In this document: positions 8,238-15,878 of the stretch, piece by piece
Layout: each line of letters opens with the position of its first letter
How positions within the stretch are numbered: the stretch's first letter is position 1
Assembly: GCA_959607825.1 (NCBI GenBank)
Contig: CAUHNW010000007.1
Coordinates: 62,001-126,000 of the forward strand
Reading direction: 5' to 3'
DNA length: 64,000 nt
Origin: HGM13006 sp900757695
GTDB taxonomy: Bacteria; Bacillota; Clostridia; Oscillospirales; Oscillospiraceae
The notes under the pieces: generated by a model
Seen by the model: the letters and a program-made list of their open reading frames with translations, nothing else
Told to the model about the DNA's origin: nothing
Database searches by the model: none
Made by a program: the position numbers and the translations under genes

Positions 8238-8705
8238 ATGAGTTTAGAAGGCAAGTACATGATTGCATTTACCAAGGGGATGGATGTAGAGGAATACGAA
8301 GGCCCCGGCTCCGTTGTGGAGCATGAGATGGAGCTGCACATATCGGCTCCCGGAGTAATTGAGGGAACTTTGGCTGGAAGAGGCGGCGGCAGTCGGCAAT
8401 TTACTGGGACACTGGTGGGAAACCGTTTCGAGTTTACAGTACAGGGCGGACATGGGCCGCAGTCCGGGGCACTCGGTGGCCCTGGTGGTCCCGGTGGTCC
8501 CGGTGGTCCTGGTGGTCCCGGTGGTCCTGGTGGTCCCGGTGGTCCCGGCGGTCCCGGGCATCACGGCCCTCCCAAAGACGCCAAGCCCTTCTTTATGACT
8601 TATGCGGGCACGATTGCGGAAGATGGAACCGTAGAGGGAACCATGACCTGTACCGGCCGTTATGAGCATCCTACAGTGGATAAAATGACCGGACACCGGC
8701 TGTAA
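8238..8705 (+). CDS. Small beta-rich protein split by a collagen-like Gly-Gly-Pro repeat
   Basis: The product has 155 residues from ATG 8238; ATG 8229 sits too near the AAAGGA site at 8223-8228. Two short segments with alternating beta-strand character ('GKYMIAFTKGMD', 'GTLVGNRFEFTVQGG', then 'FFMTYAGTIAEDGTVEGTMTC') flank nine uninterrupted Gly-Gly-Pro pairs. The halves look like one small lipocalin-like or barrel-like domain with the repeat inserted in a loop; that fold guess is inference. There is no signal peptide or membrane segment. It lies 12 bases before the second SnoaL-like trio and is probably co-transcribed with it. I do not recognise a family. Confidence 0.7.
   Translation: MSLEGKYMIAFTKGMDVEEYEGPGSVVEHEMELHISAPGVIEGTLAGRGGGSRQFTGTLVGNRFEFTVQGGHGPQSGALGGPGGPGGPGGPGGPGGPGGPGGPGGPGHHGPPKDAKPFFMTYAGTIAEDGTVEGTMTCTGRYEHPTVDKMTGHRL
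8475..8555 (+). repeat. Nine tandem 9-bp units encoding Gly-Gly-Pro
   Basis: Nine copies of GGTGGTCCY run without interruption; the first ends GGCCCT and the last begins GGCGG. Near identity of the units suggests recent slippage and variable copy number between strains. Confidence 0.95.
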
Positions 8706-8717
8706 GGAGCGTGGATC

Positions 8718-9455
8718 ATGAAAACTGTAACGGCGGAGTACTTAGTCAGCCGGTGGGAAGATCGCCACAGGGTGCAAAACCTGATGGGAATTTACTCGCA
8801 GCATCATCTGGTCAAACGGGAGGGTGAGATCTTTACAGCGCTGTGGAGTGAGGCGCAGGACGTGTGTCTGGCCACCAATGACGGTTATTATGTGGGTCGG
8901 GAGGCGGTGGAAGCCTGCTATGCGGCGATGCATCAGCGAAATGTGTTGACCAATCGGCTGCTGCGAGCCTGCTTCCCGGAAAAGGTAGCGGGTAAGTCCG
9001 AAGAAGGAACCTATGGTATGGGCACCATGAACTATTTCCCCTTGGATACTCCCGTGATCGAGGTAGCCGAGGATGGGAAAACAGCCAAGGGAATCTGGAC
9101 GCTTCGAAACACATATGCACTACTGACTGCCGGAGGGCCGGAGGCCTACTGGCAGTGGGCGTGGGTGGCTGCGGACTTTATCAAGGAGCAGGGGGACTGG
9201 AAGATATGGCACCTCCAATATCTCAATGATGTGCATGGAAAAGCAGGACAGCCGCTACATGAGCCGTACACGCCTTATCCGGAGATGCCAGAGTTTACGG
9301 AAATGCGTTCGTTTTCCATGCCGGAGCCTACGGTAAAAACCTGTGTTCACCCAATGTATACGGTGGATCGCCCCTTCCAGCAGCCGCCCAGAATACCGGA
9401 ACCCTATGCACATTTTGAAGAAACTTTCAGCTATGGCTGGCAGGAAAAGGAGTGA
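8718..9455 (+). CDS. SnoaL/NTF2-like protein A2
   Basis: The product has 245 residues and is a paralogue of A1 (4758-5501). It shares the same N-terminal helix ('LVSRWEDRHRVQNLMGIYSQHHLVKREGEIF'), 'DGYYVGREAVEACYAAMH', 'TPVIEVAEDGKTAKGIW', 'GDWKIWHLQYLNDVHG' and the C-terminal 'MPEPTVK' and 'PEPYAHFEETFSYGW'. The most conserved parts are the core helix and the C-terminal arm; the middle is diverged, so the duplication is not recent and the substrate may differ. First gene of the second trio, with AAGGAG upstream. Confidence 0.8.
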   Translation: MKTVTAEYLVSRWEDRHRVQNLMGIYSQHHLVKREGEIFTALWSEAQDVCLATNDGYYVGREAVEACYAAMHQRNVLTNRLLRACFPEKVAGKSEEGTYGMGTMNYFPLDTPVIEVAEDGKTAKGIWTLRNTYALLTAGGPEAYWQWAWVAADFIKEQGDWKIWHLQYLNDVHGKAGQPLHEPYTPYPEMPEFTEMRSFSMPEPTVKTCVHPMYTVDRPFQQPPRIPEPYAHFEETFSYGWQEKE

Positions 9456-9460
9456 GCGCT

Positions 9461-10177
9461 ATGCAGTATACGGAATATGAGCAGGCGGTGCGCCTTTGGG
9501 ATACGGAGCAGGTCAAGGATTTGCTGGCACGCCGAGCCTATTATCTCTCGGGAGATCGCAGGGCGGAAGAATTGCAGGACCTGTGGGTGCAGGATTATTA
9601 CCATCGCAAGACTGCCTCACTGGGCAGCAACTGGGGCTTCTATACCGGCATGGCGGAAATCCGAAAGTTCTATGTGGAAACGCGGAAGCAGCAGCTGTGG
9701 CAGAGGGCGGAGGAAAACGGTACGGCTCCGGGTACGGGGGATACCGTGTATCATACGCTGAATACGGGCCATATCCAGATCGCCGGGGATGGCCGGACAG
9801 CACGAGCGCTGTTCTATGACATGAGTCTGGATGCTAGACGGCAAAAAGACCGAACCACAAAGGCTTATGTAAATCTTGGCCCTGTGGCAGTAGACTGCAT
9901 CAAAGAGAATGGTACATGGAAGATCTGGCATCTGTTTTACGGATATGACCACTGCTTGCCTGTGGCAGGAGACTACTCTGCGGTGCCGGTGAACTATGCG
10001 CCGGGGACGCACCCCTACGAGGCGGGGTTTGGAACGCCTACGGTGGCCATGAAGACCTACAACCCGGATTTTGGTTGGTGCAGTGACTTTGTGTGGTACC
10101 CAAAGCCCTATGGCACATTCCAAGCCCTGAGAAGCTATGGCCCTGAGGGACATCCGGACTTCAAGGAGGATGCATGA
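9461..10177 (+). CDS. SnoaL/NTF2-like protein B2
   Basis: The product has 238 residues. The start is ATG 9461, nine bases after AAAGGAG; the frame also allows GTG 9452, which overlaps that site. It is a paralogue of B1 (5504-6259), with the same 'EQAVRLWDTEQVKDLLARRAYYLSGDRRAEELQDLWVQ', 'LGSNWGFYTGMAEIRKFYV' and 'GTWKIWHLFYGYDH'. The Pro-rich arm ends 'YPKPYGTFQALRSYG'. It is followed with a short overlap by C2, repeating the A-B-C order of the first cassette. Function inferred only from the fold. Confidence 0.8.
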   Translation: MQYTEYEQAVRLWDTEQVKDLLARRAYYLSGDRRAEELQDLWVQDYYHRKTASLGSNWGFYTGMAEIRKFYVETRKQQLWQRAEENGTAPGTGDTVYHTLNTGHIQIAGDGRTARALFYDMSLDARRQKDRTTKAYVNLGPVAVDCIKENGTWKIWHLFYGYDHCLPVAGDYSAVPVNYAPGTHPYEAGFGTPTVAMKTYNPDFGWCSDFVWYPKPYGTFQALRSYGPEGHPDFKEDA

Positions 10178-11085
10178 TGGAAAACCTGACGTTACAGCAG
10201 CGGCTTCATAACGCATTTGGCGTTCAGGCTGTGGAAAATATTAAAACGGAGCATGCATATCTCCATGCGGCATCGCATTCTTTTGAAGAGTGGGATACCC
10301 TTTGGAGCCGTTCCGACGATATCACGTGGGCCCATGGGTTCGGACGGATGGTAGGATGGGACGAGGTGTGGTATGGTTCGGTCTGGGGATATGATGCAGA
10401 CGTATTGAATCTGTACTTGCAGCTTCTGGATAAGTACCCCGAGGTAAATGGAAAGGATCCCCGTGCCTGCGGCTTGGGCGGCCTGCATTCGCTGGCTTCT
10501 GGTGTTGTGGAAGTGGCGCAAGATGGTAAGTCGGCCAGAAGCCTGTTTTTGACCCCGGGATCTATGGCCAGTGCCCATAGCCCACGGGGAAAGCGTGCAG
10601 GCAACATGCTGTGGGAGCGATACGGCTCGGATTTTGTCTACGACGAGACCGCAGGAAAATGGCTCTACTTCCATGAGCATGTGTGCCCGGATTTCGGTTT
10701 TAGCTATGATACCAATGACTGGGCACATAGTCAGCTGGCAGCAGAGCGTGGCGGCCCCGGTGGAGGCCCCGGCGGCCCCGGTGGAGGCCCCGGCGGCCCC
10801 GGTGGAGGTCCCGGCGGCCCCGGTGGAGGCCCCGGCGGCCCCGGAAAAGCGCAGGCAGGGGACTCCGGAAGGATTCCTGCATGCATTGCCCGCAGACCGA
10901 AGAAAGATCCCCCGCGTACAGATAAGGAAAAACTCCATTGGCAGTGGTCACTGACCCAGCCTGTGCAGGCATCGGTCAGCTGGCCGGTTCCCTATGATAC
11001 GCTGGATGATGAAAATTCTTATGCACCCGGACACAACGATCCGTTTAAGAATCTGGAACAGAATCAGGCACGTTTTATGGGCTGA
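10177..11085 (+). CDS. SnoaL/NTF2-like protein C2 with collagen-like insert
   Basis: The product has 302 residues. Two adjacent ATGs (10174, 10177) are possible; 10177 gives better spacing from AAGGAGGA. It is a paralogue of C1 with 'LQQRLHNAFGVQAVENIKTEHAYLH', 'WSRSDDITWAHGFGRMVGWDEVWYGSV' and 'MLWERYGSDFVYDETAGKWLYFHEHVCPD'. At about residues 192-223 a Gly/Pro repeat (unit GGPGGGP) replaces the short poly-Pro linker of C1. A basic segment ('ARRPKKDPPRTDKEK') and the conserved 'VSWPVPYDTLDDENSY' arm follow. The insert explains the extra 55 residues. Last gene of the second trio, 17 bases before the solute-binding lipoprotein gene. Confidence 0.8.
   Translation: MENLTLQQRLHNAFGVQAVENIKTEHAYLHAASHSFEEWDTLWSRSDDITWAHGFGRMVGWDEVWYGSVWGYDADVLNLYLQLLDKYPEVNGKDPRACGLGGLHSLASGVVEVAQDGKSARSLFLTPGSMASAHSPRGKRAGNMLWERYGSDFVYDETAGKWLYFHEHVCPDFGFSYDTNDWAHSQLAAERGGPGGGPGGPGGGPGGPGGGPGGPGGGPGGPGKAQAGDSGRIPACIARRPKKDPPRTDKEKLHWQWSLTQPVQASVSWPVPYDTLDDENSYAPGHNDPFKNLEQNQARFMG
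10750..10844 (+). repeat. 21-bp tandem repeat inside C2
   Basis: Four full copies of a 21-bp unit (10750-10770, 10771-10791, 10792-10812, 10813-10833) plus 11 bases of a fifth encode GGPGGGP. Only one base differs among the four units. Confidence 0.95.
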
Positions 11086-11102
11086 GAAAGGAGAAGCAGG
11101 AG

Positions 11103-12872
11103 ATGAAACAAAGAAAAAATATTTTGGCAGGGACACTTCTGCTGGCGATACTGACGGGGCTACTTGGGGGCTGTGGCAATGAAACTACTGAGAGCGGCAC
11201 ATCGGAGGCAATGGGATCGTCTGTGCAGTCTCAGCAGGCGCAGGAAGAGGGAACTCAGGGTGCTGCAGAACAGTCGGAAGTAGCGGAAATGATAAAAACA
11301 GAGGAATCGTCCGAGGTGGATTCCGTATCTGAGCCGGAAGCCGGGGGAGCTGCTGTAACACTGCCTTTGACAGAAGAGCCTGCAATGCTGACCTACTGGA
11401 CCACAGTTTCACCCATGTATGCAGATGCCATTACCAGTCTGGACGACTGCCTCCTTTGGAATCAGATGATGGAGGATACCGGTGTGCGGGTGGAGGGCAT
11501 TCTGGTCAATGCCCAGTCTGGTGCGGAGCAGTTTGCGCTGATGGTTGCCAGCGGAGAATATTATGATCTGCTGGATAGCCCCGGTGCCAACTATACCACG
11601 GGTCTGGCGGGGGCACTGGATGACGATGTGCTGGTAGATCTTACTGATATTGTCGACACGCTGATGCCCAACTACAAGGCTATTATCGGCAGCAATGAAG
11701 AATACAGTAAGGGAACACGGATTGACGATGGACGCATTGGCATGATTTACGGCCTTAACAATGTGGACTATAAGCCCACAGAGGGGCCGGTGATTCGCCA
11801 GGACTGGCTGGATGCGCTGGGCTTGGATACCCCCAAAACCTATGACCAGCTCCACGATGTTCTGGAAGCGTTCCGGGATCAGTATGGGGCATCCATGTGG
11901 ATTCCATATAGCGGGTCGCCGCTGGGCAACTACCTTGGCGCGGGCTATGGAATTGCAACTACATACCTTACCCATATGTCCGGGCGGGAGCCGTTTTTCC
12001 AAGTGGATGGAACCGTAAAGTTTGGGCCAATGGAGGATAGCTATTATGACTACCTGACCATGCTGCATCAGTGGTATGAGGAAGGGCTGATCTGGAATGA
12101 TTTTGTGAGCTACACCGAGCGGTTCAATCAGCCGCCGGATGGAGGCATCACCAGCGGACAGTTTGGCGTGTGGTTCAGCAGCTATCAGAATTTTCCGGTT
12201 TGGACAGCTTCGGCAGAAGATCCTAATTTCCATATTGTGGCCTTCTCGGATCCTGTACAGCAGGAGGGAGATGAAAACCACTTAAGAGCGGAGAACTTCC
12301 TTGTTACAAACGGCGGCGTGGGTATTTCCACCAGCTGCCAGAATGTTGAATTGGCTGCAAAGCTGATCGACTACTGGTTCTCCGATGAAGGCCGTTATTT
12401 CCTGACCTTCGGCATCGAAGGAACCACTTATGAGTTGGATGAAAACGGATATCCCCAGTATACAGATCTGATCCTCAACAATCCTGACGGACTGTCACAG
12501 GCGGCAGCCAAGGCGCTGTATTTGGGCGATTTTGGGTTCCATACAGTAGATCATGATGATTATATCTATTTGGATACAGGGCTGACCGATGATCAGACGG
12601 AAGCACCGGATATCTGGACTGCCACCTCGGATAATTCCTATGGGATCCCCAATGTGGTATCCATGACGGTAGAGGAGTCCACAGAGAATGCCTCCCTGCT
12701 GTCAGATATCGGAACCTATGTTTCTACTTGGACACTGCAAGCAATCACTGGTGATCAGAAACTGACCGAAGAGACCTTTGCGGAATTCCGCGCAACGCTG
12801 GAGAATCAGCTGCACATAGATCAGTGCATTGCTAATAAGCAGGCGGCGCTGGACCGTTATAATCTCAGATAA
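11103..12872 (+). CDS. Extracellular solute-binding lipoprotein
   Basis: The 589-residue product starts with a lipoprotein signal peptide (basic start, 'LLLAILTGLLGGC', lipobox Cys about residue 23). A Ser/Glu/Gln-rich linker to about residue 80 follows, then a family-1 extracellular solute-binding domain ('LTYWTTVSPMYADAITSLDDCLLWNQMMEDTGVRVEG...'). Such proteins capture sugars, oligosaccharides or other solutes for an ABC importer. No permease gene is in the window. It follows C2 by 17 bases with GAAAGGAG upstream, so it is likely part of the second cassette's transcript. The gene cut by the left edge (2-730) is a paralogue, so solute-binding proteins bracket the whole region. Confidence 0.85.
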   Translation: MKQRKNILAGTLLLAILTGLLGGCGNETTESGTSEAMGSSVQSQQAQEEGTQGAAEQSEVAEMIKTEESSEVDSVSEPEAGGAAVTLPLTEEPAMLTYWTTVSPMYADAITSLDDCLLWNQMMEDTGVRVEGILVNAQSGAEQFALMVASGEYYDLLDSPGANYTTGLAGALDDDVLVDLTDIVDTLMPNYKAIIGSNEEYSKGTRIDDGRIGMIYGLNNVDYKPTEGPVIRQDWLDALGLDTPKTYDQLHDVLEAFRDQYGASMWIPYSGSPLGNYLGAGYGIATTYLTHMSGREPFFQVDGTVKFGPMEDSYYDYLTMLHQWYEEGLIWNDFVSYTERFNQPPDGGITSGQFGVWFSSYQNFPVWTASAEDPNFHIVAFSDPVQQEGDENHLRAENFLVTNGGVGISTSCQNVELAAKLIDYWFSDEGRYFLTFGIEGTTYELDENGYPQYTDLILNNPDGLSQAAAKALYLGDFGFHTVDHDDYIYLDTGLTDDQTEAPDIWTATSDNSYGIPNVVSMTVEESTENASLLSDIGTYVSTWTLQAITGDQKLTEETFAEFRATLENQLHIDQCIANKQAALDRYNLR

Positions 12873-12880
12873 GCTATATA

Positions 12881-12913
12881 GTACCGCACCATTTACATAA
12901 AGTGGTGCGGTAC
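12881..12913. promoter_or_regulatory. Inverted repeat after the lipoprotein gene
   Basis: An 11-bp perfect inverted repeat (12881-12891 / 12903-12913) lies 9 bases after the stop codon. It lacks a T-tract, so it could be a weak terminator or an operator. The rest of the gap to 13180 is AT-rich and shows no clear promoter beyond a TAAAAT at 13112-13117. Confidence 0.5.
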
Positions 12914-13180
12914 ATGTGCATACCGGGACGGGTCGGGCGTGAAAATTACATAGAATGCGGATTGCATACTTGCCATTCTCAAAGATAGGATGTATACTTT
13001 ATAAATACAGGACGTAGCCGGTTGCAGCGGAAAATATGTCGAAAACGATTGCTAGATTAAGAAAAAATGTTTTTTATTAACATATATTAATGACTTCTGG
13101 AAATAATGTGGTAAAATAGATAGCGGCAAGGGTGCAGGCGTAGCCGCTGTTTTCTATGTGCCATGTTTGGAGGGGTCAAA

Positions 13181-13777
13181 ATGCAATTTAACCCGGCAGC
13201 ATTCTTGGAGGGAAAGCTGCAAACCGAGGATAAAGCCCTGATCGCTGAGGCAATCCGCCTGATGAATTGGTGCCACTATAAACGGGGAGATCTGATCGTA
13301 AAAGAAGGCAATCCCGTTGCCGATTATCGGTTTTTAGCGTCAGAGGGGGTTGTCCGCTGCATCTACCATACTGCGGCAGGCAAGGAAATTACGGAATGCA
13401 TTGTATCAAAGCCTGGCAGTTGCCTGATGCCCAGTGCGGTGCTGAGCGCACCGTCCCCGGTTGACATGGAGGCGCTGACCGATGTGGATATCGTGTCGTT
13501 TCCGATTCAGGCCGTGGCAGAGCTGAAATTGAAATATCCCCAGATCCTGAGAATGGAAAATCAGGTCTTGACTGAGTGCTGGCGGGAACAATGGGAGCTA
13601 AAGCGCATTCGCTATGAATATAACACGCTGGAGCGTTACCGTTGGTTTTGCAAAAAATATCCGGGCGCATCAGGAAAGCTCAAGAATAAGCATATTGCAT
13701 CCTTCCTGGATATGACACCGCCAACCTTGAGCAACGTTCGGCGTCAATTGGCTGAGGAGCTTGCCGAGGAAGAATAA
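13181..13777 (+). CDS. Crp/Fnr-family transcriptional regulator
   Basis: The product has 198 residues. ATG 13181 is preceded by GGAGGGG; ATG 13163 in the same frame overlaps nothing useful. A cyclic-nucleotide-binding-type jelly roll ('GDLIVKEGNPVADYRFLASEGVVRCIYHT', residues about 30-60) is followed by a long dimer helix and a C-terminal helix-turn-helix ('KNKHIASFLDMTPPTLSNVRRQL'). The Cys set of Fnr iron-sulfur sensors is absent, and the cAMP-contacting residues are not evident, so the signal is unknown. It stands alone between terminators; neighbours give no target. Confidence 0.85.
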   Translation: MQFNPAAFLEGKLQTEDKALIAEAIRLMNWCHYKRGDLIVKEGNPVADYRFLASEGVVRCIYHTAAGKEITECIVSKPGSCLMPSAVLSAPSPVDMEALTDVDIVSFPIQAVAELKLKYPQILRMENQVLTECWREQWELKRIRYEYNTLERYRWFCKKYPGASGKLKNKHIASFLDMTPPTLSNVRRQLAEELAEEE

Positions 13778-13873
13778 CCAGTGCTGCGGAGAAAGCAGCC
13801 CAATATAGATGATCATCGCCATTTTCCCAGTGAGGAACCTCGGCGTTGGATCTGCGATCCATAACCATAACCG

Positions 13874-13922
13874 CATCGAACCCGCCGCAGAGCTGCTTCT
13901 GAGGCGGGTTCGGTGTTTTTTT
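13874..13922 (+). terminator. Terminator after the Crp-like gene
   Basis: A 12-bp stem around GAACCCGCC / GGCGGGTTC (13875-13886 / 13903-13914) is followed by seven T. Confidence 0.85.
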
Positions 13923-13923
13923 A

Positions 13924-13963
13924 GAGAAAAATCCAGCTGCCCATCTCACAGGGCAGCTGGATT
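13924..13963 (-). terminator. Terminator after galE
   Basis: A 13-bp perfect stem (13930-13942 / 13951-13963) is followed on the minus strand by a T-rich run. Confidence 0.85.
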
Positions 13964-13982
13964 TGATTTCATAGAGCTTCCG

Positions 13983-14999
13983 TTAATCATCATACCCCTG
14001 GGGGTTGTTTTTCTGCCAGTTCCAGGAGTGAGCGCACATATCCTCCAGGGTATATTTGGCCTCCCAGCCCAAAAGCTTCTTTGCTTTTTCGGCGCTGGCA
14101 AAGCAGGTGGCGATATCGCCGGGGCGGCGTGCGGTGATCTCCAGCGGAATTTTGACGCCGCTGGCCTTTTCAAAGGCATGCACCACATCCAGAACGCTGC
14201 TGCCCTTGCCGGTACCTAGATTGATGGGCTCTGCGCCGGTGTGCTTCATCGCATAGTCCACGGCCTTTACGTGGCCCAAGGCGAGATCTACCACGTGGAG
14301 ATAATCCCGGACGCCGGTACCGTCGGGCGTGGGGTAGTCGTTTCCGTATACGCTCAGATGATCCCGCTTGCCGATGGCGACCTGTGTGATATAGGGCATC
14401 AGATTGTTGGGAATACCGTTGGGGGCTTCCCCGATCAGACCCGAGGGATGGGCACCAATGGGGTTAAAGTACCGGAGCAGCACAGCGGAGAGCTTGTCAT
14501 CCGCCTTGCAGGCATCCATCAGGATCTGCTCGATCATCAGCTTGGTGGTGCCGTAGGGATTAGTGGCTGTTCCGGTGGGCATATCCTCGGTGAAAGGCGC
14601 AACGTTGTTTTCGCCGTAAACGGTGGCAGAGGAAGAGAATACGATTGCTTTGCAGCCGAATTCCTCCATGACCTCCAGCGTTGTGAGGGCGGTATCCAGA
14701 TTGTTGCGGTAATACTTGATGGGAAGCCGTGTGCTTTCGGGAACACACTTATAACCGGCAAAATGGATCACAGCGTCAATATGATTCTCCTGAAACAGCT
14801 TACGCATGGCGTCTTTGTCTGCGGCATCGATCTGGTAAAATTTCGGCCTTTTTTCTGCCAATGTTTCAATTCGATCCAAAACCTTGGGGCTGGCGTTGGA
14901 AAGGTCGTCAGCAATGATGACATCATATCCGGCGTGAAGCATCTCCACAGCCGTGTGGGAGCCGATAAATCCAGCTCCGCCTGTTAAAAGAACAGACAT
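13983..14999 (-). CDS. galE: UDP-glucose 4-epimerase
   Basis: GalE interconverts UDP-glucose and UDP-galactose (Leloir pathway and cell-surface sugar supply), in the cytosol, with tightly bound NAD. The 338-residue length is typical of the family. Visible features are the N-terminal Rossmann motif 'GGAGFIGSH' (residues 7-15), the catalytic Ser in 'FSSSATVYG', the 'YGTTK' Tyr/Lys pair (about 149-153), and the sugar-nucleotide-binding C-terminal block 'PRRPGDIATC' in the form 'ITARRPGDIATCFA'. It is a single-gene unit read leftward with its own terminator and no other galactose genes nearby. Near-certain family assignment. Confidence 0.96.
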   Translation of the reverse strand: MSVLLTGGAGFIGSHTAVEMLHAGYDVIIADDLSNASPKVLDRIETLAEKRPKFYQIDAADKDAMRKLFQENHIDAVIHFAGYKCVPESTRLPIKYYRNNLDTALTTLEVMEEFGCKAIVFSSSATVYGENNVAPFTEDMPTGTATNPYGTTKLMIEQILMDACKADDKLSAVLLRYFNPIGAHPSGLIGEAPNGIPNNLMPYITQVAIGKRDHLSVYGNDYPTPDGTGVRDYLHVVDLALGHVKAVDYAMKHTGAEPINLGTGKGSSVLDVVHAFEKASGVKIPLEITARRPGDIATCFASAEKAKKLLGWEAKYTLEDMCAHSWNWQKNNPQGYDD

Positions 15000-15122
15000 G
15001 AAACATTCTCCTTTGTAGACATAGAATGATAAAAACAGTATAGCACAACGAGGAAAGAAAGAAAAGGAAAAACGGATATTTTTTACAACGCCGATCGTTC
15101 ATACTTAGGGAGGAGCCTCAAG

Positions 15123-15575
15123 ATGAAGCTGTGGGTATTGAAAAAAGAATGTATGATGATATTGATTTTGGATACCAACGGCGTGCTGCCAACGAAAATG
15201 CAAAGAGACCTGATGCTGTGCAGAAGCCTGACATTGCCTGCGGATTACCTGCTGATGGGGCCGGTGCAATTGGGTAAGTGCCCGATCTTCTGGTGCATAG
15301 AGCCGGAGGGAAAACGAATTTCCGGAGATATGCAGGCCGCTGCGGCATTTTGCGCCTGCCTTGCCGCTGCCGGATATGGTGCGGCTTTGACAGTGTCAGA
15401 CGGGTACCGGAGCTTTTCTCTACAGCAGTCTGATGTTCGGCAGTGGCGGGCCCATGGGCTGAGTCAGAGCCATCTTGCCTGGCTGCTGAGCGTGGATCAG
15501 TCCTGCTTGGGGGCCTCTACGATCAGTGAAGGAATGCGGCTGCGGAAATCCTCGCCGTCCTTGGGGTCACCGTAA
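15123..15575 (+). CDS. Hypothetical protein, possibly a truncated DapF-like relic
   Basis: The product has 150 residues, and the start at 15123 has an excellent GGGAGGAG site (15108-15116). I do not recognise it with confidence. The stretch 'ISGDMQAAAAFCACLAAAGYGAALTV' resembles, in position and pattern, the first Cys motif of diaminopimelate-epimerase-like proteins, but the Cys-Gly-Asn residues are missing. Its last 26 codons lie antisense to the HPr-like gene (15497-15748), and the end of the protein has no family character. That suggests the original 3' part was lost. A degraded gene is as likely as a working one. Confidence 0.4.
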   Translation: MKLWVLKKECMMILILDTNGVLPTKMQRDLMLCRSLTLPADYLLMGPVQLGKCPIFWCIEPEGKRISGDMQAAAAFCACLAAAGYGAALTVSDGYRSFSLQQSDVRQWRAHGLSQSHLAWLLSVDQSCLGASTISEGMRLRKSSPSLGSP

Positions 15576-15748
15576 ACCCGAACCAGCATAGGGGTATCCT
15601 GACTGAGGCTGAACAGCCCCAGAATGCTCTTTCCGTCGATGGTATATCGGCCGGATACCACATCGATATCCACCGGGGTCAAGCTGGCGGCGGTGACGAA
15701 TTCCTTTACGTCGTTGATGGAATGCATGGAAATGTAAAACTCTGTCAT
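15497..15748 (-). CDS. HPr-like protein lacking the phosphorylatable His
   Basis: The product has 83 residues, the normal HPr length. The segment 'VVSGRYTIDGKSILGLFSL' (residues 30-48) matches the HPr regulatory-site region, with Ser41 at the position of HPr Ser46. The N-terminal HARPA motif with His15, needed to carry phosphate from Enzyme I, is absent (here 'MHSINDVKEFVTAAS'). As in Crh of Bacillus, such a protein could not serve sugar transport but might be a regulator modified on Ser. A GGAGG site precedes the start. It overlaps the end of the convergent hypothetical gene by 79 bases. Confidence 0.75.
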   Translation of the reverse strand: MTEFYISMHSINDVKEFVTAASLTPVDIDVVSGRYTIDGKSILGLFSLSQDTPMLVRVYGDPKDGEDFRSRIPSLIVEAPKQD

Positions 15749-15838
15749 GAATAGCCTCCTGAATTGGGTATGTACTTCTTTTCGATTATCCGATATAATA
15801 AAACAATAGGATCCCGCCTATGGCGGAATTACAGCTAG

Positions 15839-15866
15839 AGTATACCACAAAAACAAAAACATGCAA
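15839..15866 (-). promoter_or_regulatory. Promoter of the HPr-like gene
   Basis: On the minus strand, TTGCAT (15866-15861), a 16-base spacer and TATACT (15844-15839) precede the gene. A TATAAT on the plus strand (15794-15799), with a poor -35, could serve mtaB. Confidence 0.6.
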
Positions 15867-15878
15867 AGGTGAATTGCC

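Noticed and set aside
8475..8555. CRISPR-like or VNTR array
   Set aside because: The units are contiguous 9-bp codon repeats without spacers and lie in frame inside a gene; no cas genes are present.
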